From assembly GCA_039808665.1 (NCBI GenBank), contig JBDHTO010000004.1, forward strand, positions 1 to 30,284: a stretch of 30,284 nucleotides of DNA. Direction: 5' to 3'. Below are positions 25,472 through 30,284 of this stretch, one piece after another (position 1 is the first letter of the stretch; each line of letters begins with the position of its first letter). The notes under the pieces were generated by a model. The model had not been told where the DNA came from and did not search any database. It saw only the letters and a program-made list of their open reading frames with translations. Both the position numbers and the translations under genes were made by a program. The DNA is from JBDHTO01 sp039808665. Its GTDB lineage: Bacteria; Pseudomonadota; Alphaproteobacteria; Paracaedibacterales; JAKBAR01.

Positions 25472-25908
25472 GGGCGTCTTTCGATCCACTCCATATCAAA
25501 ATCAGAAAAGCCAAAATGATGACCAATTTCATGAATCATCACGTGCTGAACAAGACGCTGGATGCTTTCCCCATTATCCTCTGCGAATCGCACAATGGGA
25601 CAGCGATAAAGGAAAATTGTATCCGGCACAGAAACCACAGAACCCGCAGCCTTCAAAGGGAGAGGAACACCACGATAAAGTCCCAATAAATCGTATTTAT
25701 CCAAAAGGTTTAAACTCATCAATGTTTGCGCATCCGCAAAATTTTCCACACGAATCATAATATTTTGCGTGTAACTTCTGAATTTTATAGGCAAATCCTC
25801 TAGCACACCATAGGCCAGCTCATAAATATTAGTAAGATCCGGCAGGTTTGTGAGAGAAATCACGTTATCTCCAAACTCTCCACCAGAATAACGATCAAAT
25901 CGAGACAT
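25468..25908 (-). CDS. Zincin-like metallopeptidase (DUF1025 / Zincin_1 family)
   Basis: 146 residues from the ATG at 25908, preceded by GGAAAG; an in-frame Met 20 codons upstream lacks a ribosome-binding site and extends beyond the family's usual ~130 residues. The zinc site is HEIGHHFGFSD near the C-terminus, a complete HExxH with further H and D. Before it come VLEDLPIKFR, MIRVENF, LLGLYRGVPL and DTIFLYRCPI, a sequence of elements typical of the Zincin_1 family of small cytoplasmic metallopeptidase-like proteins. The substrate is unknown. Its stop codon overlaps the start of the large exported protein gene, so the two are probably co-translated. Confidence 0.88.
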   Translation of the reverse strand: MSRFDRYSGGEFGDNVISLTNLPDLTNIYELAYGVLEDLPIKFRSYTQNIMIRVENFADAQTLMSLNLLDKYDLLGLYRGVPLPLKAAGSVVSVPDTIFLYRCPIVRFAEDNGESIQRLVQHVMIHEIGHHFGFSDFDMEWIERRP

Positions 25909-26008
25909 CCTGTCTTTCCATAATGTAGGACCTGGGCCCCTCTTGCACCCAAAGAAAATTAACGGCATGCTATTGCTAATTCTAAAACTAACATTGAGTT
26001 CTCAATAA

Positions 26009-26338
26009 ATGGTTAAAGCTCTCGAAAAAAATAGTATAAACGATCATATGATTTCCGTGCCTATGTGGCGCTTATCCCCGGATCACCTGGTGATTGTGAG
26101 GAACCTCAAATTCAAAGATTTCAAGGATGCGTTTGCCTTCATGAACAAGGTGGCTATCGTCGCAGAAGACATGGACCATCACCCCAACTGGATGAATGTC
26201 TATAATGAGGTTAATATCGCCCTCACCACCCACGACTGTCAGGGTCTCTCCTCAAAGGATTTCGAACTCGCCCGCGCAATCGATGGCATTTTAGAAAGCA
26301 TTTCCCATGAAAATATTACCCCTCCTCTCCACGCTTAG
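26009..26338 (+). CDS. Pterin-4a-carbinolamine dehydratase
   Basis: Dehydrates 4a-hydroxy-tetrahydropterin to recycle the cofactor of aromatic amino-acid hydroxylases; some members have other roles. 109 residues. The active-site pattern is present: EDMDHHPNWMNVYNEVNIALTTHD with His-His-Pro, the Trp/Tyr and the later His, followed by LSSKDFELARAID. No phenylalanine hydroxylase is visible nearby, so the physiological partner is unknown. A second in-frame Met 13 codons in is a possible alternative start. It diverges from the zincin gene, and its last 32 bases overlap the next lipoprotein gene. Confidence 0.93.
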   Translation: MVKALEKNSINDHMISVPMWRLSPDHLVIVRNLKFKDFKDAFAFMNKVAIVAEDMDHHPNWMNVYNEVNIALTTHDCQGLSSKDFELARAIDGILESISHENITPPLHA

Positions 26339-26813
26339 TTCTGCTTTTGTCCTTGCCTCATGCTCAAGCAACAGCGATCTGATGTCGGCTGTCAAAATGG
26401 CTATCAAAATGGAACCCACAAAGGTGTGGCTACAAAAAGTTTATTTTGAAGTAGACGATCAACTTAATGAAGATTCGCCCGTCACCGTGAATGTTGTCGT
26501 TCTTTATGATGAAAAACTTCTAAAAATGCTTGCTAAGTATACCGCGGATCAATATTTCAAAAAACTTGAACAAATTAAACGCGATGCCGGAAAAAATATG
26601 GACATCTTCCAATGGGAGATTGTTCCCGGTCAAACACTCGGGCCACAACCCGTAAAACCCAACCATGTCACAGGGGTTGGGATTCTTGTTTTTGCACGAT
26701 ACTCGACCTCAGGCGACCATAGACAAGCGATTGGAGACGACCGAGAGGTCACCATTCAAATGGGGGAAAAAGATTTCAAGATTGTCCCCATCAAAAATCC
26801 AAGTGATGAATAG
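26307..26813 (+). CDS. Lipoprotein resembling type VI secretion lipoprotein TssJ
   Basis: 168 residues. A lipoprotein signal is clear: MKILPLLSTLSSAFVLASC, Cys 19 being the lipidation site. The rest is beta-rich and follows the order of elements in TssJ: DSPVTVNVVVLYDEK (strand followed by the family's SPVxVxxY pattern), a YTADQYFKKLEQI segment where TssJ has FF-x-L, WEIVPGQTLGP where TssJ has a PGE loop, and GVGILVFARYSTSGD as the last strand. TssJ is the outer-membrane lipoprotein of the T6SS membrane complex. The resemblance is partial and based on pattern only. It overlaps the dehydratase gene by 32 bases, and no other T6SS gene is in the window. Confidence 0.6.
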   Translation: MKILPLLSTLSSAFVLASCSSNSDLMSAVKMAIKMEPTKVWLQKVYFEVDDQLNEDSPVTVNVVVLYDEKLLKMLAKYTADQYFKKLEQIKRDAGKNMDIFQWEIVPGQTLGPQPVKPNHVTGVGILVFARYSTSGDHRQAIGDDREVTIQMGEKDFKIVPIKNPSDE

Positions 26814-26933
26814 TGGAAAAAATTGATAAGAAAAATTGAAAACACTTTTATTAACTCTATTTTAATTATTTTCCTTTAGCGTTATGATGACGAAGAGCTT
26901 AGGGCTTTTTTTACTATTTAACGGAGATTTATT

Positions 26934-27260
26934 ATGATAAAGACACTCGCACTCCTCGCTGCTGCTGCAGTTGCATTCACAGCTTGTGACCAACTTCCAG
27001 GTGGCAAAAAGGATGAGAACGCTGCGACACCTGCAACTCACGAAGAGAAAAAAGACGACAAAGCTATGGAAATGAAAAAAGAAGAGGCAAAGCCAGCTGA
27101 AGCTGCTGCTCCTTCCGCTCCTGCTGCAGCGGCTCCTGCTGCTGAAGTAAAGCCAGCTGAGACTGTAGCACCTGCTGCTGACGCACATGCTGCGGCTCCT
27201 GCCGGTGAAATGGCTGCTCCTGCAGCGGCTCCTGCTGCTGAGACAAAGCCTGCTGCATAA
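26934..27260 (+). CDS. Ala/Pro/Glu-rich low-complexity lipoprotein
   Basis: 108 residues with CGGAGA ahead of the ATG. The N-terminus MIKTLALLAAAAVAFTAC is a lipoprotein signal with Cys 18. The mature part starts with a Lys/Glu/Asp stretch (KKDE, HEEKKDDK, KKEEAK) and goes on as repeated Ala-Pro-rich units (AEAAAPSAPAA, AAEVKPAET, AAAPAAETKPAA). It is probably disordered and may act as a periplasmic spacer or crosslinked tether, as Lys/Ala/Pro-rich lipoproteins in other bacteria do, but no family is identified. A strong terminator follows. Confidence 0.75.
   Translation: MIKTLALLAAAAVAFTACDQLPGGKKDENAATPATHEEKKDDKAMEMKKEEAKPAEAAAPSAPAAAAPAAEVKPAETVAPAADAHAAAPAGEMAAPAAAPAAETKPAA
27124..27241 (+). 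repeat. 22-bp direct repeat in the low-complexity lipoprotein gene
   Basis: The same 22 bases occur at 27124-27145 and 27220-27241 and encode Ala/Pro-rich sequence in the same frame. The repeat can support slippage or recombination that changes the length of the low-complexity tail. Confidence 0.85.
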
Positions 27261-27289
27261 CGCATACAGGGACTTTTCCTAAGAAGATA

Positions 27290-27316
27290 AAAACCCGCCT
27301 CACTGGCGGGTTTTTT
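27290..27316 (+). terminator. Rho-independent terminator after the low-complexity lipoprotein
   Basis: The stem AAAACCCGCC / GGCGGGTTTT has a 5-base loop and a run of six Ts on the plus strand. It ends the lipoprotein transcript about 30 bases after its stop codon and insulates the tRNA gene. Confidence 0.9.
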
Positions 27317-27343
27317 CATACTCGGACAATCCTCACAAAAACG

Positions 27344-27372
27344 TTGACCCCAGTCCCCAAATTCTCTAGTTT
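27344..27372 (+). promoter_or_regulatory. Putative promoter of tRNA-Thr
   Basis: TTGACC (27344-27349), a 17-base spacer and TAGTTT (27367-27372) form a plausible sigma-70 promoter. Transcription would start 8-10 bases later, essentially at the 5' end of the tRNA. The -35 is 5 of 6 and the -10 is 4 of 6. Confidence 0.5.
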
Positions 27373-27381
27373 TGATTTGTT

Positions 27382-27457
<76 letters not shown>

Positions 27458-27637
27458 TAGTTTAAGCTATTTTTAAAGCTTTTCTCTTTTCTGGAAAAAC
27501 TATCGGAAGCACTAGGCTTATAAAATCAAATATTAAGAAAAATTTTGTATAATGCCGTTGATCAATACGATGGCGGGACTACATTCCCCGTGAAAATGCT
27601 TGCAGCTAAGATATACAAGCCAACAGTTAAATTTTGA
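27458..27637 (+). other. tRNA-downstream spacer with a possible decayed coding fragment
   Basis: 180 bases between tRNA-Thr and the open part of the first toxin frame. In the same frame as that toxin, the segment 27524-27637 reads without a stop as NQILRKILYNAVDQYDGG and then TTFPVKMLAAKIYK until a TGA at 27635; it has no start codon. It may be a remnant of an upstream toxin segment separated from the toxin by that stop, but it is short and could be chance. No other gene is seen. Confidence 0.3.
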
Positions 27638-27667
27638 TCCCGTGAGTTTGTCGACTGTTCCTTTGAA

Positions 27668-28186
27668 GTGTTGGTGACCGGCTCATCCCTCATCAATCCC
27701 GCGAAACACGGCATCAAAAAAATCGCCACAGCCCTTGTCAAAAAATCCGCGGTCAAAGGGGTGAAAAAAATAAAAGAAAGCGGAGAACATCAAGGTGAAA
27801 CCAGCAAGGTAACATGGATTGATGAAAATGCATCAATGAGTCAAACGGCACAAACATACAACGATTCAGTATCAGGAGCACGCTCTAATGCTACAACACA
27901 AAAATCTCAGACTCCTTCAATCAAATACAGTAGTAGCGGACAAGAACGTATTGTGAGATTTGATGGTGCAGAAGGTTCTGTTATGATAGATCGCAAGCTA
28001 TCAACTGTCACTACTGACAAAGTAAAGAATCAAGCCTTAAGACAATCAGAAGCTCTGCATCAAAATGGTCTTACAGGAAGATGGGAAGTTCCCAATCAAA
28101 CACAACAGGCAAGGGCAGAAAAATTATTTTCTGACCTTAACATTACAAATATAGAGGTAAAAATAAGTCATGTCCCAACACTGTAA
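27668..28186 (+). CDS. Orphan polymorphic toxin tip, PD-(D/E)XK-like nuclease
   Basis: 172 residues from the first usable start (GTG at 27668); the frame is open from 27638, so this is probably a truncated toxin cassette and not a complete protein. The N-terminal ~45 residues are basic (NPAKHGIKKIATALVKK). The C-terminal domain from about 90 has VRFDG (Asp 99) followed nine residues on by IDRK (Asp 108, Lys 110), the D...D-x-K spacing of a restriction-endonuclease-fold nuclease. LTGRWEVPNQTQQARAEKL and NIEVKI follow, as in toxin domains of this kind. It overlaps the next small gene by 17 bases. The exact toxin family is not named. Confidence 0.7.
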   Translation: MLVTGSSLINPAKHGIKKIATALVKKSAVKGVKKIKESGEHQGETSKVTWIDENASMSQTAQTYNDSVSGARSNATTQKSQTPSIKYSSSGQERIVRFDGAEGSVMIDRKLSTVTTDKVKNQALRQSEALHQNGLTGRWEVPNQTQQARAEKLFSDLNITNIEVKISHVPTL

Positions 28187-28424
28187 TCGTTTTCTGGTAA
28201 AAAGTTTATTGGATGTAATTTTGTTTATTGAATTCTCCGACCAAGAACATCTTGATGAAGATCATGGCGTGGAATTATTGGAAAAAATTGCTTACAACTT
28301 TTCATTAATGGAAGAAAGTTTCAGGCAAGAAATTTCTAATATTTTCTTAGATTTTGCAGAAGAGTATAGCTCTAAGGAAAGTGAATTTATTAGATCACTT
28401 CCCGATTCTCTGGGCCTAACGTAA
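28170..28424 (+). CDS. Candidate immunity protein of cassette 1
   Basis: 84 residues, strongly acidic (FSDQEHLDEDHGVELLE, DFAEEYSSKESEF) and probably all helical. It starts inside the last codons of the nuclease-like toxin gene (17-base overlap), with AGAGG ahead of it. Small acidic proteins placed directly after a polymorphic-toxin tip are normally its cognate immunity protein, which binds and blocks the toxin. The role is inferred from position and composition; no named immunity family is recognised. Confidence 0.65.
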   Translation: MSQHCNRFLVKSLLDVILFIEFSDQEHLDEDHGVELLEKIAYNFSLMEESFRQEISNIFLDFAEEYSSKESEFIRSLPDSLGLT

Positions 28425-28451
28425 TCCATAAAATATTTAAAACACCTGTTC

Positions 28452-28468
28452 TTCTTTTGACATGTAAA
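28452..28468 (+). repeat. Cassette-junction repeat, copy 1
   Basis: The 17 bases TTCTTTTGACATGTAAA occur here, 27 bases after the first immunity gene, and again at 30182-30198, 38 bases after the second. In both copies the next pretoxin frame opens at or near the repeat. CCCTTCC follows shortly after both copies, so the similarity extends imperfectly. It may be the site of recombination between cassettes. Confidence 0.75.
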
Positions 28469-29589
28469 TACTCTTCCCTTCCATCAACGCCATTAGCGCC
28501 ACCCTTGCCAACAAAATCGGGCAACTCTATGGTGCGAAGAAGGTTGATACCGCCGGCCATAAAGTCCTTCATGGCATGCTTGGCGGAGCCGTAGGTGCCC
28601 TTTCCTCTGAGGATCCCCTCAAAGGCGCTCTTTCCGGGTCCGTCGCTGGTGCGTTATCGGAAATTCTTGGGGAGATGATCACCCAAAATCCGGATGAATA
28701 CCTGCGTGATGCCATGCTGGATGACAGCAATCCCGACGCTTTGGAGAATTTCCTCAGCAATTACAATCGCTACGTCGGCATTACCACCGACATTGCCCAA
28801 GCGCTTACGGCCGGGATTGCCGTCGCGTTGAACCTGGATATCACGACGGCCAACAACGTCGCCAACAATGCCGTGAAGAATAATTATGCGTCCTTGTGTG
28901 CCGCGGCCGCTCTTGCCGCCGATATCGCTGTCACTCAATTGATGCGTCATATTGGTATGACACTTGGCGCCGTTGCGATTGCAACACTTATCGAAGAGGC
29001 CAAAGATGGCCCCCTTGCTACTTTGACAGAAAACCAATGGAAGACGCTTATTGCGCTCTGCAAAGCCCAAGGTCATACGATGGATGCGGCTCCAGACCTT
29101 GACAATCGGGATGAGGGTTTTGCCGCCCATGAAGGCCAAGCCCAAACCCTTGCTACACCTCTTCCAGAGAATCTTCCAACCCTTGAAGGTTTTGGAACCT
29201 ATGACGGCATCGATACCAGTATCCTCTTTAAGGAATTGCAGAGGATTTATATCCTTTACGAAAAAGCGCATCCTCAAGGGGGTATTCCTTATGTAGGACG
29301 GGCAAGTGGATGGGGCGATATCGATAACCCAGCGGATATTAAGAAAATTGTCGAAAAGCGCGACCGTAACCATCATATGAATGCGCAAGAATTTCTCCCC
29401 GCTCAACAAAAACTTCCTTCCCTTAATCCTGATGCCATTCGCGGCATGGAACAGATCAAAATCGATGAAGGTGGCGGCGCGCAGTCCCAAGGAGGAACTT
29501 CGAGTAATAAAATCAATAGCATTTGTGACAAAAATCCTAAAAAAGAGCAGTATATGGACGCAGCTAAGAATGAATTTGGTGAACAATGA
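28468..29589 (+). CDS. Orphan CdiA-type pretoxin segment plus GIY-YIG-like nuclease toxin
   Basis: The frame is open from 28468, just after a TAA in the junction repeat, for 373 codons; the first ATG is at 28576 (337 residues), so it lacks the upstream part of a full toxin and probably a true start. The 5' third is Gly/Ala-rich pretoxin sequence (ILFPSINAISATLANKIG, SEDPLKGALSGSVAGAL) and has NNVANNAVKNNY, a VENN-like motif that marks the border of the variable toxin tip in CdiA proteins. From about 237 (ATG numbering) IPYVGRASGWGD, KRDRNHHMNAQEF, AIRGMEQIKIDEGGGAQSQGG and SNKINSI resemble a GIY-YIG-like nuclease toxin with Arg 242, His 266-267 and Glu 292. It overlaps the Imm26-like gene by ATGA. 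It is more GC-rich than the genes on either side. Confidence 0.75.
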   Translation: MLFPSINAISATLANKIGQLYGAKKVDTAGHKVLHGMLGGAVGALSSEDPLKGALSGSVAGALSEILGEMITQNPDEYLRDAMLDDSNPDALENFLSNYNRYVGITTDIAQALTAGIAVALNLDITTANNVANNAVKNNYASLCAAAALAADIAVTQLMRHIGMTLGAVAIATLIEEAKDGPLATLTENQWKTLIALCKAQGHTMDAAPDLDNRDEGFAAHEGQAQTLATPLPENLPTLEGFGTYDGIDTSILFKELQRIYILYEKAHPQGGIPYVGRASGWGDIDNPADIKKIVEKRDRNHHMNAQEFLPAQQKLPSLNPDAIRGMEQIKIDEGGGAQSQGGTSSNKINSICDKNPKKEQYMDAAKNEFGEQ

Positions 29590-30143
29590 TTACACTAGAA
29601 AATCGTGGTAATAAAAAGGGTATCCGCAAGAAGATTGGACAAGTTTATCGTATCCCTCTTGAAGAAGGTGTGTATGGCTATGGGCAAGCAGTGACCGAAG
29701 TTGATCATGCCTTTTTTGATTACAAAGATAATGGCCAAAATACCAATATTGATGAAGTTTTAAAAGCTCCCGTGCTTTTTAAACTCACGGTGGATAGGTA
29801 TGTCATCGCGCAGGAATATTGGGAAATTATTGGAAAATTTCCTGTGAATCCTGAGTATCAAGAATATACTGAATGTTTTTCTTACAACTCCTTTAATAAA
29901 CGTTACGAAATTTGGCGCATGGGACAAGGTCGAATCCCTGCCACATGGGAGGAAATTAAAGATCTTGAATGTATGGCTTCATGGGGACACACTCATGTCG
30001 AGCAACGCCTTCGCGATCATTTTGCTGGAAGACCAAATTTTACTGTAGAATATTTTAAAAACGAGCATAATCCCGATTTTGAACGTCATATTCAAAAATT
30101 CTACAAACAATACGGCTACGACTTTAAGCTTCCCGGCGAATAA
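29586..30143 (+). CDS. Imm26-like immunity protein of cassette 2
   Basis: 185 residues. The pattern KKIGQVYRIPLEEGVYGYGQ, then VLFKLTVDRYVI, YWEIIGKFPV and a late HVEQRLRDHFAGRP, matches the Imm26 family of polymorphic-toxin immunity proteins. Its ATG overlaps the toxin stop as ATGA, so toxin and immunity are translated together. It should neutralise the preceding GIY-YIG-like nuclease. A junction repeat and the start of another pretoxin segment follow. Confidence 0.75.
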   Translation: MITLENRGNKKGIRKKIGQVYRIPLEEGVYGYGQAVTEVDHAFFDYKDNGQNTNIDEVLKAPVLFKLTVDRYVIAQEYWEIIGKFPVNPEYQEYTECFSYNSFNKRYEIWRMGQGRIPATWEEIKDLECMASWGHTHVEQRLRDHFAGRPNFTVEYFKNEHNPDFERHIQKFYKQYGYDFKLPGE

Positions 30144-30181
30144 ATGACTTCATCATCTGCTTTTTTAATAAGACTTTTTTG

Positions 30182-30198
30182 TTCTTTTGACATGTAAA
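30182..30198 (+). repeat. Cassette-junction repeat, copy 2
   Basis: Second exact copy of the 17-base TTCTTTTGACATGTAAA found at 28452-28468, again placed between an immunity gene and the next pretoxin segment. In one frame both copies end as CysSer...PheAspMet-stop (C-S-S-F-D-M and C-S-F-D-M). Confidence 0.75.
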
Positions 30199-30284
30199 CA
30201 ATCCCTTCCTCGCCGGTTTGATCCGCGAAGAGCTCACAGCAAGCATGAATCTGGCCAAGTTCACCGGTGCGTTGGCAGCCTTTG
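30191..30284 (+). pseudogene. Start of a third orphan pretoxin segment (cut by window edge)
   Basis: Open from just after a TGA in the junction repeat to the window end, without an obvious start codon near the opening. It reads FLAGLIREELTASMNLAKF then TGALAAF, the kind of Ala/Gly-rich sequence that precedes the VENN motif in CdiA-type toxins. This suggests a third cassette continuing to the right. Only about 30 codons are visible. Confidence 0.5.

Noticed and set aside
25993..26006. Inverted repeat ATTGAG-TT-CTCAAT between the zincin and dehydratase genes
   Set aside because: Short, without a second copy or a matching known operator. It could be a regulator site, but nothing supports it.
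27038..27319. Minus-strand frames opposite the Ala/Pro-rich lipoprotein
   Set aside because: Low-complexity codon repeats leave the opposite strand open by default. These frames also run across the terminator and have no sensible features.
27551..27592. Short frame MPLINTMAGLHSP, considered as a PAAR-like start
   Set aside because: It is 13 codons long, ends at a stop, and the resemblance to PAAR-like N-termini is too slight to support.
28390..28572. 60-codon minus-strand frame across the junction after cassette 1
   Set aside because: It crosses the repeat and the pretoxin opening and shows no domain or ribosome-binding site.
28654..29586. 310-codon open frame on the minus strand opposite the cassette 2 toxin
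   Set aside because: It lies wholly within the pretoxin/toxin frame and its translation shows no recognisable family or motif. The plus-strand frame carries the VENN-like and nuclease motifs and overlaps the immunity gene.
30144..30197. 17-codon frame MTSSSAFLIRLFCSFDM ending in the second junction repeat
   Set aside because: Too short, with no counterpart of matching length before the first repeat copy, where the frame is closed.

Overview
The window looks like chromosomal DNA of a fairly AT-rich alphaproteobacterium. The pointers are a 41-residue, CxxC-less L36 protein, a HIG1/twin-transmembrane gene coupled to a PduO-type adenosyltransferase, an ftsE-ftsX-ydcF cluster, a murJ-trpS pair and a class I PHB synthase. 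The tight packing and the polymorphic-toxin cassettes would suit a host-associated lineage such as Holosporales, but that placement is inference.

Layout. Bases 1-6.5 kb: a TrkH potassium transporter cut by the window edge, two secreted proteins of unknown function, tilS, a HIG1-pduO pair and phaC. Bases 6.5-13.1 kb: a tiny lipoprotein, a 3-hydroxyacyl-CoA dehydrogenase, lptD, alanine dehydrogenase, trmL and a CHASE4-type sensor kinase. Bases 13.2-17.5 kb (minus strand): a PCuAC-type copper chaperone beside a three-gene Fbp-type iron ABC importer. Bases 17.5-23.1 kb (minus strand): rpmJ with a near-consensus promoter and a terminator, an overlapping chain ftsE-ftsX-ydcF-peroxiredoxin, and murJ-trpS. 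Bases 23.1-27.3 kb: a lone CcmA-like ATPase, a large exported protein of unknown function coupled to a zincin-like metallopeptidase, a pterin carbinolamine dehydratase, a lipoprotein resembling TssJ of type VI secretion, and an Ala/Pro/Glu-rich lipoprotein.

The most interesting part is 27.4-30.3 kb, directly downstream of a tRNA-Thr(CGU). It is an array of orphan polymorphic-toxin cassettes. Cassette 1 is a PD-(D/E)XK-like nuclease toxin with a small overlapping acidic gene that is a candidate immunity protein. Cassette 2 is a CdiA-type pretoxin segment with a VENN-like motif, a GIY-YIG-like nuclease tip and an overlapping Imm26-like immunity gene. Cassette 3 begins at the right edge. A 17-bp exact repeat sits at the junction after each immunity gene, just before the next pretoxin segment. 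The pretoxin segments lack an obvious start codon, which fits a store of toxin tips that recombine onto a full-length parent toxin gene elsewhere.

All calls come from reading the sequence. No database search was run, and names rest on recognised motifs and gene order.
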